From positions 90,351,270-90,415,269 of the forward strand of contig CM048846.1 in the NCBI GenBank assembly GCA_026545225.1: a stretch of 64,000 bases of DNA. The letters are read 5' to 3'. Both the position numbers and the translations under genes were made by a program. The notes under the pieces were generated by a model. That model was not told where the DNA came from, made no database searches, and worked only from the letters and a program-made list of their open reading frames with translations. This stretch comes from Cornus controversa. Its lineage: Eukaryota > Streptophyta > Magnoliopsida > Cornales > Cornaceae. This document shows, one piece after another, positions 33,211 to 45,668 of the stretch (within the stretch, counting starts at the first letter, position 1; every line of letters starts with the position of its first letter).

Positions 33211-35592
33211 ATGGCGGCTACAAATACTACCACCCAACCAGTCGAGTCCTCGGCAGTGTCGCTCTCACCGGACGAGCTCGCTGCCAAGGCTGTGCACAAG
33301 CGCTATGAAGGGTTGGTGATGGTTCGAACCAAAGCGATAAAGGGAAAAGGGGCTTGGTACTGGGCACATCTCGAGCCGATTCTGGTTCACAATTCCGATA
33401 CGGGTCTACCCAAAGCAGTGAAATTGAGGTGTTCTCTGTGCGACGCTATGTTCTCTGCTTCGAACCCTTCAAGGACTGCTTCGGAGCATCTCAAAAGAGG
33501 GACTTGCCCAAATTTCAACTCTGTTCCGAAACCCATTTCGTCGGTTTCGCCTTCCTCACTGCCTAATCTTGCTTCGCCTTCCTCTTCTTCGCATCACCAC
33601 AACCACCGGAAACGTAGTTCATCTTCTTCCCGTGGTCGCAATGGCAGTGCCGGCGCCGCCGCCGGCGGTGTTGGTGGGTCTTCCTCTTCCTATCAGGTTC
33701 CGCCACTTGCGGTGGTTGATCCGTCTAGGTTTTCGGTGGAAATTGCTTACTTGCCAGCAGTTTCTCCGTCTACGACTGTTGTGACAGCAAGTGGTGGTGG
33801 TGGTGGTCTTTATGGTCAGCAACAACATTTGATGTTATCTGGTGGAAAAGAAGATTTGGGTGCTTTAGCTATGTTGGAAGATAGTGTGAAGAAGCTGAAG
33901 AGTCCTAAAACATCACCTGGTCCAACTCTAAGCAAGACCCAGGTTGATTCTGCACTTGATTTTCTTGCTGATTGGGTCTATGAGTCTTGTGGGTCAGTCT
34001 CATTTTCAAGTCTCGAGCACCCAAAGTTCAAAGCATTCCTTAACCAGGTTGGATTGCCAGCGGTTTCGCGAAGAGAATTCGCAGGGTCTAGATTAGATGC
34101 CAAGTACATGGAAGCGAAGGCAGAGTCAGAAGCAAGAATTCGAGACGCCATGTTCTTTCAAATTGCTTCTGATGGTTGGAAATCAAAGAACTATGGAGAT
34201 GGCGTGGAAGAGAATTTGGTGAACTTGGCTGTGAATCTTCCCAATGGGACTAGTGTGTTTCGAAGGGCGGTGTTTATCAACGGGCAAGCGCCTTCTACAT
34301 ATGCAGAGGAGGTTTTGTGGAACACGATCAAGGACATCTGTGGGAATGTTGTGCAACAATGTGTAGGTATAGTTGCAGACAAGTTTAAGGCCAAGGCATT
34401 GAAGAATTTAGAGAATCAGTATCATTGGATGATCAATCTTTCTTGTCAGTTTCAAGGGTTCAATAGTTTGATTAAGGATTTCAATAAGGAGCTTCCATTG
34501 TTCAAGAATGTGACTGAGAATTGTTTAAAACTAGCTAATTTCGTCAATAATAAGTCTCAAGTTCGAAATAGTTTTCACAAATATCAGTTGCAGGAGTATG
34601 GGCATGCCGGATTATTAAGAGTGCCATTGCCTGATTATGAGAAATCCAACTTTGAACCTGTGTACTCTATGGTGGAGGACATACTGAGCTCAGCACGGGC
34701 ACTTCAGCTAGTTTTGCTTGATGAATCGTACAAGATAGTGTCAATGGAGGAGCCAGTTGCAAGAGAGATTGAGGAGATGATGCGGGATCCTCATTTTTGG
34801 AATGAGTTGGAAGCAGTACATTCGCTAGTAAAACTGGTAAAGGGAATAGCTCAGGAAATCGAGTCGGAGAGGCCACTAGTTGGGCAATGCCTTCCACTTT
34901 GGGATGATCTTAGGGTGAAAGTGAAGGACTGGTGTTCTAAGTTCCACATTGCCGAAGGACCTGTGAAAAATGTGGTTGATAGGCGCTTCAGAAAGAACTA
35001 TCACCCAGCTTGGTCTGCTGCATTTATACTCGATCCCCTTTATTTGATTAGGGATACAAGTGGGAAGTACCTGCCTCCCTTCAAATGCTTGACGCCTGAG
35101 CAAGAGAAGGATGTAGACAAGCTCATAACCCGGCTTGTATCGAGAGAGGAGGCTCATATTGTACTAATGGAGCTTATGAAATGGAGAACAGAAGGGCTTG
35201 ATCCAGTATATGCCCAGGCTGTACAGTTGAAGCAGAGAGACCCCATTACAGGAAAGATGAAAATTGCCAATCCCCAGAGCAGTAGGCTAGTCTGGGAAAC
35301 TTACCTTACTCAGTTCAAGTCACTAGGGAAAGTTGCAGTTAGGCTCATTTTTCTTCATGCAACTTCATGTAGGTTCAAGTGCAATTGGTCTTTCTTGAGA
35401 TGGGTGAATGCCCATGGGCATTCAAGGGCAGGCATGGACCGGGCTCAGAAGTTGATATTCATTGCTGCTCATTCAAAGCTTGAGAAGCGGGATTTCTCCA
35501 ATGATGAAGAAAAGGATGCAGAGTTGTTCGCCTTGGCAAACGGTGAGGATGATGTGCTAAATGAGGTCTTTGTTGATGCATCTTCAATGTAA
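33211..35592 (+). CDS. BED-type zinc finger / DUF659 hAT-transposase-like protein
   Basis: A single uninterrupted frame of 793 codons, starting at an ATG in good context (ATAATGGCGG); upstream in-frame codons lack an ATG. The N-terminus holds a BED-like zinc finger with Cys74, Cys77, His93 and Cys99 in 'KLRCSLCDAMFSASNPSRTA' and 'SEHLKRGTC'. A low-complexity Ser/Pro/Gly region follows (about 105-200). A DUF659-like core lies around residues 310-460 ('FFQIASDGWKSKNYGDG', 'GIVADKFKAKALKNLENQYH'). The C-terminal 300 residues resemble hAT transposase domains. The usual hAT 'DN' motif is replaced by 'ADKFKA', so a transposase role is unlikely; no TIRs flank the gene. Length and sequence agree with a conserved plant family of unknown function that includes, from memory, Arabidopsis At1g12380 and At1g62870. 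Probable nuclear, DNA-binding, domesticated protein. Confidence 0.9.
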   Translation: MAATNTTTQPVESSAVSLSPDELAAKAVHKRYEGLVMVRTKAIKGKGAWYWAHLEPILVHNSDTGLPKAVKLRCSLCDAMFSASNPSRTASEHLKRGTCPNFNSVPKPISSVSPSSLPNLASPSSSSHHHNHRKRSSSSSRGRNGSAGAAAGGVGGSSSSYQVPPLAVVDPSRFSVEIAYLPAVSPSTTVVTASGGGGGLYGQQQHLMLSGGKEDLGALAMLEDSVKKLKSPKTSPGPTLSKTQVDSALDFLADWVYESCGSVSFSSLEHPKFKAFLNQVGLPAVSRREFAGSRLDAKYMEAKAESEARIRDAMFFQIASDGWKSKNYGDGVEENLVNLAVNLPNGTSVFRRAVFINGQAPSTYAEEVLWNTIKDICGNVVQQCVGIVADKFKAKALKNLENQYHWMINLSCQFQGFNSLIKDFNKELPLFKNVTENCLKLANFVNNKSQVRNSFHKYQLQEYGHAGLLRVPLPDYEKSNFEPVYSMVEDILSSARALQLVLLDESYKIVSMEEPVAREIEEMMRDPHFWNELEAVHSLVKLVKGIAQEIESERPLVGQCLPLWDDLRVKVKDWCSKFHIAEGPVKNVVDRRFRKNYHPAWSAAFILDPLYLIRDTSGKYLPPFKCLTPEQEKDVDKLITRLVSREEAHIVLMELMKWRTEGLDPVYAQAVQLKQRDPITGKMKIANPQSSRLVWETYLTQFKSLGKVAVRLIFLHATSCRFKCNWSFLRWVNAHGHSRAGMDRAQKLIFIAAHSKLEKRDFSNDEEKDAELFALANGEDDVLNEVFVDASSM

Positions 35593-37202
35593 CACTTTTT
35601 TCTCCTTTAGAATTTTAGTTTTGTAGGATTTATTAATTTTTTTCACTGCTTCTTTCACTTGGTACTTGTCTATATATTTATTCCTTTTAGAAGGTTTCTG
35701 GATGTTGGATCATTGGTGGGAAGGAGAGACACATTGATAAAATATTTGAATTACATATACCACCGCAGAGCCTCTTGGTTCAAGGGATTGCTCACCTCCC
35801 AAAAACATAGTTTTTGAAGTCATTGATTTGTGAAAAGAAACCCTTCTTGTAAGTGAAGATAGAAAAATGTTGTGAGTTGTAGAACACGAAGGATATTGTA
35901 ATATTTAGGTTCCTCAAGTATTTTTGGATGAATAACATTTATGAAGGGGAAGGGTTTTTGTTTCTCCTTTGTTTTTAACTTCAAATCCCCAATTTCGCAT
36001 GATGTTTTCAGTTTCCACAATTAGCATATTTATTGTTTATTTCTACTAATAGTTCTCTTCAGCATGGATGATATTTCTGTATGTTAATTGGGCTTTTCGC
36101 ATATAAATTATGCTTTTCTGTGATTTTTTTCTTTTTTGGTTTTAGAGTTGCAGTTAGCTTGAAGGTTACTGCAGTTTAGAGAGATTAATAGGCAGCAATT
36201 GAGTTCTTTTCAGCAGGATATTGATGCTTTTGTTTATCTGAGCCATGCTTTAGACCTTTAATTGCACCCTTTGCATTCTTAGATTATGAGGAAGAAAAGA
36301 TGAAACTTTGTTTTGTTATTCGACTATTATGTTGGTGATACTTAGCATTTCTCTACGAATAGTTGACACGTTGAATGAGATTTTAATCTTTCACTGGGAA
36401 TTCATTCACAAATCCAATCACTTCAAAGTCCATGCAACATCATTTCCCCCGATCCCACTCGAGTTCAGTATCCCATTTTTTCATGGGTCCCTTGTCCGAG
36501 CATCTCGTAGTCCATCTTTAAGAAACATTATTGAATGTCTTTGTATATCATGATGTGTTCATTTCTCGATTGCATGTGCTAGTTGGATGCAGTGTAGAAT
36601 GATGGGGAAACACCATTATTAATTAATTGTTTTTTATACAAATGTTCCATTTCTAGCTAAGTAGTGATTGAGTTCCAAACTTGGTTCAGTAGCCAAAATC
36701 ACTAGTACCTGCGTGAACCTTAGTCTCCCCATGTCTAGTGAGCTCCAACTTAAGCTTAGAATTTACACATTTAGATCTAATTTGCACGAGCCACTCCAAT
36801 TCTTGGATGAACCTCACTATTTCTGCTTCTTGTAAGATTCTGAACCCATACAATGTTCATTTAATTTGTGGAGCTTAAGTCCTAATCCTTAGTTTCTGTT
36901 TTGATTATCTACTGATCCTGTTAGCCTGGTTATTTGCTGAACTAAATCTAAAATAGTCTTCACTTCTTTCAACTGAAATGAACTCTTTGTGCCTTAAATA
37001 CTCAGTTTATTATCTTTTGCGTCATTTATTCTTTTCTTTTGTCCTTACTTCTTCATTTTTTTTGACTGAGTTTGGTCAGCAACATGAGTTGTGTGCTCAA
37101 GTATTAATACTGGGACAAGGGAGGAGGATAGTTTTAATACCTGTTGACAACTTTTTTTGTCAAAAATGATAAATAAAGAAATTCCGCTAGTTCAACTGAA
37201 GA
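35593..37202. other. 3' flank of the BED/DUF659 gene, no gene seen
   Basis: Probably contains the 3' UTR of the preceding gene. The rest is AT-rich with short random frames only. Confidence 0.4.
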
Positions 37203-37249
37203 ATGAGGTTAAATATCATTCTAATTAATCCCTCTTTTGTATGGCAGAA

Positions 37250-37609
37250 GCATTTGACAAAGATATGGTTGGACTGGAGAGGCCACCATAAGATGCTTTG
37301 GTTGGTGATTGTAATCATAATTGAAGTGGAATTTTTTCAGAAAGGATCCAAGAAAAGACTTGTTGTGGAAATTTTGGCTGTCAAGTTTCTTTTTGAAAGA
37401 AACCAGAGATGTTGCTCAAAAAATGGTAGGGTGGATGGAAAGCCTTTGCAACATGGGTCAACAACCTCGGAAGGACCGGAGAGCAAATCTTTCGAGCTGG
37501 TGGAGCATTTATCTCTGTTGCCATCTCATCCCTATCTTCTGGTTGTGCCTTTAGGAGAGTTGAGCCCCACCATAAAAGAAGTGGATGTCTATTTCCATGT
37601 TATGGTTTC

Positions 37610-37650
<41 letters not shown>

Positions 37651-37838
37651 AAATTAAATCGTCTTTCGGTAACTTCTCTTTGAAACATTCCAAAGCTCGT
37701 TACGATCATGCAGAGTCATTGGATGATGCTCCCCATGATTGTGCAAAAGGTATTGGGAGGACCCAAAGTAGAGAAGACTGTCTGCATGAAGCTCCACAGA
37801 AAATTCTTGATAGCGATTCTCCATCGAAGTCCAACTGA
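37250..37838 (+). other. Uncharacterised coding-like segment, unassigned
   Basis: A less AT-rich stretch begins after a splice-acceptor-like 'TTGTATGGCAG' and holds several open segments. One reads 'SKKRLVVEILAVKF' and 'SEGPESKSFELVEHLSLL'; after an interrupting GA microsatellite (37614-37647) another reads FGNFSLKHSKARYDHAESLD then 'DAPHDCAKGIGRTQSRED' and stops at 37838. The base composition looks exon-like but no family is recognised and no single frame spans it. It may be a decayed gene, a non-coding transcript or chance. Confidence 0.2.
37614..37647. repeat. (GA)n microsatellite
   Basis: About 17 uninterrupted GA units. Confidence 0.95.
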
Positions 37839-39189
37839 CTTTTCAGGTTCCGGAAAGCTTTGAGAGTTGGAAGAACTATAACTAGCTGGTTATTGTGAGG
37901 AAGGTGGTTCCATCACTTCTATCCCAAATTTTATCTATAACTATTGTCCCTCCTTGACAATTTATGATACACCAGAATGTAACATGGCTTATTGTTTTGC
38001 CTTTGATTTGCATTTTTTTTTTTTTCATTTTTTTGAAAATCTGTTAACCCATACTGCCCCGGTACTGTAAATAAATCTCGTTACATTTAAGATTTATATA
38101 TTCTGGCAGAAAAGATGTCTTTTGTTTTTCTTGTGTCTCATATTCTATGCTATATTTATATTGCCCCCCTACTAAGAATTGGTCGTTGGAAGTGCCACGA
38201 AAATTGATGGTTGATGCGATTTTGGAGGTTGAAGATTGGATATTTTACAACAACAAATTGTATTTTTAGATTTTGGGGCAGAAGGGCGTTTATATTTTGA
38301 GATTTTATCTTTAGTAAGGTTGCATAATCAATTGTATTTTTACCCTATATTTTTCACATAGCAGAGGCTCCTAATTGCTAAGCTAGCATAGGATAATCCC
38401 TATAGGATTAAACCAATTGGAATGATCATTCAGTTCTTTTGACATTTGAAACGAGTTTATTTCTATATTGTTTGCATTATTTGTATCTGATACACACACA
38501 CACACACATATTGGATGAAATTAGAACTTTTTCTTATGGAATTTGAAGTGTTTTGATAACATGAAATATAGAAGGATAGATGATATTGAAGGAGTTCAAC
38601 AATGGGAATTCAATACTGCATGTGTGCAACTATTGAAAAAGGGGGCAAATAGATGATGAGGAGTCATTGACAATGGATAGTCCATCATCCTATTACTTCA
38701 ACTAAAGTATGTTCCAATAATGGAAAGCTATCACTGTTTGTTCTACACCTTTTGTTGGTAATTCAAGTAGAATTTTCAAGAAACTATCCTTGTCATTTCC
38801 TCTCATCATCATCGTCATGCAAACCTCTTAAAGCATTTTGAATTTTGTTCTCTCTCTCTCACTCTATATATATATATCAATTGAAGCATTTTGAATTTTG
38901 TTATCTCTCTCTCTATATATATATATCAATTGATCGATTTCAGATTCACCCACCCACCTTCACAAACAGGAGAAAGGTGAAAATTGAGAATCAATTGGGC
39001 ATTTCACTTTTGGTGAGTGAAGTCAGTAGAAAAGTCAGTGGAAAAGTATTATGCTACCTTTGGGTTTGGGGTCATCTAATTACTCATTTAGTGGAGAGAC
39101 AGAAATCCTTGTCGGCAGGGCTGCCTTAGTTACAATGTTCATTCCAAATAGAAAAGCCTTTGCTAACACTGACTGCTCACCAACTAAGA

Positions 39190-39263
<74 letters not shown>

Positions 39264-42123
39264 TTTTTCACCAGTATGTATATGCCATACTCCACTCAAG
39301 GATTTTGATAAAGGGAAAGGAGGTATGATGATTAGTGTAGGATGACAATTTCCCTTTCCACAAGAATCTCCCCCCTAACAATGCTCCTTGTTATTAAAAC
39401 ATTTATTTTCTCTTTTATGTCCTCCTCTTTATAGCTATTCATTTTTTTTCTAATCCTCCTTTAAAATTTTTGTAGTAATTACACACATTAGCAATGTTCA
39501 TTACCTGTGCACATATGCCTATATATATATATCTTTTATATTTTATATTTTGACCCACTCTTTTGTAATTTTCTCTTCCATTCATTTTTCTTGGAAGGTT
39601 GTGGAGAAAATGATATAATATCATATAAAAAGGACTTAAAAACAATAACAAGGATTAATATGAAAGAAGTGAAATTCACCTCATTTTATCTTATTTCTAT
39701 TTAGACTTACATTAATTCAAAATAAAAATAAAAATAAAAATAAAAAATCACTTAAATGACCAATGAAATATGAGTATTGTGAAAATAAGGATGGCACAAG
39801 AATTTGGGTAAAAAAAAGTGCAATTATTATATATCAAAGAAAAGTATAAAAGATATAGTACTTATTGGGTCACAAATGTTTATTATTGGAGTGGTCCATG
39901 AGCTATCTAACTATCAAAAAAAAAGAAAGGTCATCTCATTAGAGCTTCAAATTAAAAGGTCATCTCATTAGAGCTTCAAATTAAATTAAGGAATAATAGT
40001 GAATACTTTCTTTTAAGAAATAAAGGTATTCCCTACTTTATTGTCCACTGTAGTTTCACATGTGATACAATACTATTTCATACATTTTCTTTGTTGTTGC
40101 TGCCAAATCAGCCCCTCCTCTTATACATGCAGCCAAAAAAGTCTTCCCTCTTTATGTTTTCCCACCAAACCCCACCTTGGTTTGTTTATTTCTTGATTTG
40201 TTATAAAAGTAAATCCAAAAAAATTGTGGTCCAAAATAGTAATTGTAATCCTAGCTTGCATCTATATAATTGAGATTTTTGAATTTCTAGACCTTATAAA
40301 TTGACTCATACCTTAGTAAATTGAAATACTCCCTTGTCTCTCTCAAGTATTCTCATAATTTTGCAAACAAATAGCACGAAATTTTTGTTACTGTACAATC
40401 TGAAGACAGTTAGATGTACGCAATCTTACTTTTTTATGTGAAGAAACTGTTCTTTTATTATTCCGAAAGTCATGATTTGCCCTCGTTATTCTCGAGATTT
40501 CTTTTCATTAATAACCTCAGCTAATACAAGCAATTCTTTTAGGTTAATTTGGACAAATAAATAGATTTGAATTCAAGATTCTCTCAAATTTATTAATTTA
40601 GAATCTTCTCAAATCCATTAAACTATATTTGTCATATAATTCAACCTAAATTCATTCATTTGAAAATTGAAACCTTAGATAAATTCCAAATATTAGGAGC
40701 CAGAAAACTTTCATACTTCACACATCATAACTTTATTTCCTCGTCTTTTTTCTTCAAACTTATTGGAAAGAAAAAAAATATATTGCTACTCAAATGCGCA
40801 AACCAAGAAATGTAAGCACACACCACACACACTGAAGACAAAAAATTATGTGATTCGTCCTCGACTAAAGATAATATGAATTAGGTATATAATATATATA
40901 ACATGTTATATAAAATAAAATATGATAGATAACATTATATCATATATAAAAATATATATACAACAATATAATATATTATATCTAATTCTATATTAAATAA
41001 GATAATATACACTACGTCTCAACTCAAATAACTCAAAAGGTCTTTTTACCAAAAATTTGGGGTGGCCCATATATTACATATGATATAAAAATAATATATG
41101 ATTATTACAAGATATATATTATATAAAATACAAATTATATTTAATATATGACATATCAATAATTATTTGTTGTATGTAATGTTATCCATTATTTTATTAT
41201 ATATATATATAGTAAAAATATAAGAACAAAAACTCGACTAAATTAGTTAAACAAAAACAATGATGAAAATGGAGAAAACACAGAAAAGAAAAAGAAAGTG
41301 ATACTCATTAGGGAACTTACTATTAATAAGAGACCAATTTGAACTTGACCTTGAATGTGATATGTGGTCCCACTTTGACTGAGTCAAGACTCATGGTCGT
41401 GGGCTTTATTCATCTTGTATGGAGTATTTGTGGCCTTGGATTTATCACTTTTTCAACATAGTCCAAACTCGCTTACTGGACAACTCGGTCACGTGTTCAA
41501 CTAATGATTTCTTGGCCCAATGTCCGTACAATTGACGCAATCATGTCCCGTATGATGACGCAAGTTAAAAGGTCTACCCCTTCCAGCTGTCATAATTTAT
41601 TTTTTTTTTTTAAATTTAAAATATATGATTATCTGTTATATTTTCGAGTTATTTAATTCTTTAAATTTTATGTTTCAAACCAAGTTAATTTAATACATTT
41701 TGAAAAAATGGAAAATCACATTGAAATGGACTTTTAATATGGAGTAAGATGTTCACTTTGTAAATTAAGAAAAAAAATAAACAAAGTATTTGAATAGACA
41801 TGAATTCTTTTTCAATTTCGAAATAAAATTGTCATTTTCTGATGGTATATTTAATGTACGAAAAGTAGTAGTATATATAGGTATTAAAGATGGTGCATTG
41901 GCATACTCAAATTGGCATGAAAGTAAGTTTCTCCATTGATTAGTTTACGTCCATGTACTACCTCTATTTTGCATGTATATTTTGATAAAATGGTGATTTA
42001 TTTCATACTGTAATTGGAAATGACAATTTAGCCAACAAGAAAGGTCCACTGCATTAATTATACTAAATAGTTAGTTTAAATGTGTCGAGTGTAATTGTAG
42101 CCTCAAGTTTTTGATTTGTGACT
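37839..42123. other. Intergenic, no gene; several short tandem repeats
   Basis: About 38833-38933 carries two copies of a unit of about 50 bp ('AAGCATTTTGAATTTTGTT', then a CT run and a TA run, then 'TCAATTGA'). A compound CT/TA/CA microsatellite lies at about 39190-39263. A 29-bp unit containing 'GGTCATCTCATTAGAGCTTC' is duplicated in tandem at 39927-39984. About 40880-41215 is almost pure A/T. No gene recognised. Confidence 0.45.
39190..39263. repeat. Compound (CT)n(TA)n(CA)n microsatellite
   Basis: Three dinucleotide runs directly adjoin one another. Confidence 0.95.
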
Positions 42124-42917
42124 GGGGCTGCAAATAAACTCAGTTGAGATAAAAAAAATTTGTTTGTGTTCGAGTTCAACTTGTTTTTTTTGACTTAGAA
42201 TCGTAAATAATTCAAAAAATTGAGTTCAAATTTGACTCATTATTTTTAAAAGTTTAAGCTCAATTTGTTTAACATAAAAAAAGTCAACTTCAATATAGCA
42301 TTTGTATTTGAACTTGATTTGAATTTCTGTTCAAAATATTTTGACTTGTTTATAAATTTATATGTGCGTGTGCAAACAAATGTTTATGAACATATGTTTA
42401 TTTGCCTATCTTCATGAACACAGACAAGTCTGAAGCCTATGCAAGCTGAGTCTAACAATGTTTGACTAAACGAATTCAAAAATCTAGTTTGAATTCAACT
42501 TATTTACTAAGGGCTTGTTTGTCATGCGTTTTATTTTTGTTTTTCTGTTTTGTTTCGACATTGTATAAACAAAGCATCTTTGGTACCGTCTATTGTGTTT
42601 GAATAGTATCAAAATATTTTAAAATTTTGAACCGAAATTGAAAACACTATTTTGGTTTTTTATTGTGTTTCAACAACTATAACAAGAAAATAAATATAAA
42701 AAAAAAAAACTTAAAGCAGATTTTTTTTACTAAACGTGTTTTTGATTCTATTTAAAACACACTTGTAACAAAATACTTGTTATGTTTTAGGTAAAATCAA
42801 AACAACAAAAACAAAACTCATGTCAAACAAGCCCTAAATCAACAAGTTTAAATCGAATTTTAAATGAATCGATCTCAAGTTGTTCGTGAACAATTCAGTT
42901 TATTTGTAACTCTAATT
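42124..42917. mobile_element. Old MITE of the 'GGGCTGCAAAT' family, interrupted by another MITE
   Basis: The left end GGGGCTGCAAATAAACTCAG and the complement of the right end 'AGAGTTACAAATAAACTGAA' are inverted repeats of the same type as the hAT MITE at 21492-21907. The interior retains degraded 'TTCGAGTTCAACTTG' and 'ATGAACA' blocks. The 8-bp target duplication is no longer recognisable. A Tourist-like MITE splits it at 42511-42834. Confidence 0.55.
42511..42834. mobile_element. Tourist-like (PIF/Harbinger) MITE, nested
   Basis: Termini GGGCTTGTTTGTCATGCGTT and (complement of right end) GGGCTTGTTTGACATGAGTT, flanked by TAA on both sides (42508-42510, 42835-42837). A TAA target and a GGGC-TTGTTTG terminus are the marks of Tourist MITEs. 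The 324-bp interior is AT-rich and non-coding. Confidence 0.85.
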
Positions 42918-44883
42918 AAAATATTTATAATATAATTTCAAAAAATCACAAAAATTTAAAAAATAGGTCATCGAATTACTTTGATTTGAAAAAATAGGAT
43001 TAAAATTTAAAAACAATATTGAATCTGTGAAATAAGTTTTGTAAATCTTTAACCTTATAAAAGAAAAACTATGCCATTTCTGTGCTGAAATGAAAAAAAA
43101 AATGATATCATAACTATGCCAATCACGAGTCAGTTATGAAATCTTGACTTTGCCACGTGGAGGAGACATGTCATATCAGTCACGTGCCTACATACCCTAT
43201 GGCACGTGAGGACATTTACCTGAATCTCCTGCGACAATAATACTCATAATAGCACAGTGTGGGTGGGAGTGGTTAAGTTTAATCAATCTCTCTCTCTCTC
43301 TCTCTCTCTAAAATTTGATTTCAGTTAGGAACCAAATACTCAAGTGCTACAATTCAATTAGGACCAAAGATTATAAACAACATCATTATATATAAAATAT
43401 TATTTGAATTATGAGTAACTAGACAACTTTTGGTTATTTGGTCCACCTGTAACCGTCCATAACTATTCAAAAATCATACAGTAATATTTATGTATAGGCT
43501 TATAGTTGTATAATGGGCTAAGTTGACCAATGAGGATTGGCCTCTCCTTGCTTTGTGGGAAAAAAGTCTCTAATTAACATAATTTGATGAAGCATAATTA
43601 CCAAACTTTTGTTTTTTCCATTTTCTTAACAGTCAATCATGCACTCATTTGATTAATCTTTGGAGTATTAATTTAACTTTAGGTCTATGCTTATACTCAA
43701 TTATACTAAATGGGAAATTGAAAACTAGGCGACACTCAGATGTCGGTAGATTTATCTCGAATAAAGTGTTACTTTATCAGATTAGATAATCGTAAAAGTT
43801 TTTTCTTTTTTTCTCTTAAATTATGGTATGAGAGTTTTGGTGACCTAAAATTTTGATCTTTATAATACAATTCTAATATTGTACAAGACAATTTTACTTT
43901 ATTTATTTATTTTGGACAAGAAGTTATTGTCGTTTCACTAAGAGGATGCTAATCACATCAGTAGTAAACTTTTATCATTTTGGTTTGGTGTATTTCTTAC
44001 TTACCTATTAACAAAGGACATAATCTGTTATAGGCAATCATATGACATATATTAACATAAATGTGTGTGTCTATATATATATATTTATATATATAGATAT
44101 ATATTGCACAACATAAATATATCACCATACCAATATATATAAATAAATAAAATTTGGTCCACATTATAGGTGGCTCTTTCATGTGACAAGACAAGATAAG
44201 ATGATATAATCTACAAACAAAAATAAGATAAGGTGACGGTGGTGAAAATATGAGTGAAAGAATATGAAATGATTGATTATTGTTTCATAAGTGATAGGGC
44301 ATTTGACTCTAATTGTGAAACGTGTAATGTGAAAATTGAGATCAAGATAAACCAGTTTGAGTGAATTTCTGGAGAAAATAATGTTTTGAGTTTTATAGCT
44401 TATATTATTCTTGTTGATGACTCGTTCATGGTGGATGTTGATTAGTCAAGCAATCTAAACAAGTACAATACTGACATAAGCAATGTGAAATTCTCTGTAT
44501 AACATATATACTGGAGGCAATATATATATATAGATATATATATTCTTAGCATACAAAAATAACAAAGCAGAGGGTCAAGAACTTTCTATCTATACCATGT
44601 CAAACAATATTAGTATATTACATCTAAATTCTAATAACTTTATGACATGAGAATTATAGGATAAGAGTAATATATTACCGAATTGAAATTGAATTACTTC
44701 CTTATTCTTAGAACATATATGTGAGATTTAAATAATTATTTTATTTTCACTATCCAATAGATAGAGAAATATTTGATTATTTATTCGGTGATAACTTTCA
44801 CTATCCTAATTATTTTCCAGACATAATGATTTATTCATTGAATTCAAAAGCTTTCGAAAAGCACTTATGTGATAGTATGCAGT
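42918..44883. other. Intergenic, no gene; G-box cluster at 43154-43208
   Basis: AT-rich spacer with a CT microsatellite (43287-43310) and TA runs near 44070. A cluster of three CACGTG palindromes is described separately. No coding region recognised. Confidence 0.4.
43154..43208. promoter_or_regulatory. Cluster of three CACGTG (G-box) palindromes
   Basis: CACGTG occurs at 43154-43159, 43181-43186 and 43203-43208, in contexts GCCACGTGG, GTCACGTGCC and GGCACGTGAG. By family knowledge G-boxes/ABREs bind bZIP and bHLH factors. No recognised gene start lies within several kb, so the target, if any, is unknown. Confidence 0.35.
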
Positions 44884-45037
44884 CAGGGGCGGAGCTAGAA
44901 ATACTTGAGTGGGGGCAATGTAAATTTTCAATAAATTTTGGGGGCCGAATGTAATTGTTTTTCTTACCTACCATAAATAACTATGAAAAGAGTCTTACAT
45001 AAGTAAAATTTTTGAAAATTTTGAGACTCCGCCCTTA
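44884..45037. mobile_element. Short hAT-like MITE
   Basis: It starts CAGGGGCGGAGCTAGAAATA and ends with the complement of TAAGGGCGGAGTCTC. The CAGGGGCGGAG terminus is a common plant hAT end. Flanks TATGCAGT and TATGTGGT agree at 6 of 8, a decayed 8-bp target duplication. Total length 154 bp, non-coding. Confidence 0.65.
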
Positions 45038-45413
45038 TATGTGGTGGTGGGCCCCACCATACAGATGACTTTCGAAAATTGTTAATTCAACACGTCCGTA
45101 TTATTACTCAAAAAAATGGGTGACAAGGCCCAAATTCCTAAATGCAATTATATATGTATATAAATTTTGTAAGAGCCTACTTTTGATTGAAAATAAAATG
45201 AAACAGTAATATCATGCTTACTTGGTAGGTTGAAGCATCATGAAGACATTCATAAGGAGCTAAGAAATTTAATGTCTCAAAATTCAGTTTGTTGTATCAA
45301 TTTCAAAAATACATAATTCCTTTGCTTCTAGTTTATCATTTTCTTCCCCAACTTCTTTAATTTAGAAGATAATGTTCATTGAAGCTTTGTTATTGTATGG
45401 TCCAGAAATATGG

Positions 45414-45455
<42 letters not shown>

Positions 45456-45668
45456 TGATTATTTGAATCCATTCTTGAACTTGTGTTACTTGTGTTATAT
45501 ATGTGCTGACATAATTAATCTAAACGATTAAAGGTACTTGTTTATTATTCTTTCTTTTAGACATAATTCAGTTTGTCAGATTTTTAGTGCATTAGGAAAA
45601 CATATAAATATAATAATATATACACACAGTCACGAGCATGAACTTCATAGTTTATAAAACGAATAAAA
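45038..45668. other. Intergenic, no gene seen
   Basis: AT-rich spacer with a TA microsatellite at 45419-45452. Confidence 0.4.

Noticed and set aside
39051..39345. Overlapping + and - frames with Ser-Leu, Tyr-Ile and Thr-His repeats
   Set aside because: They are readings of the compound CT/TA/CA microsatellite.
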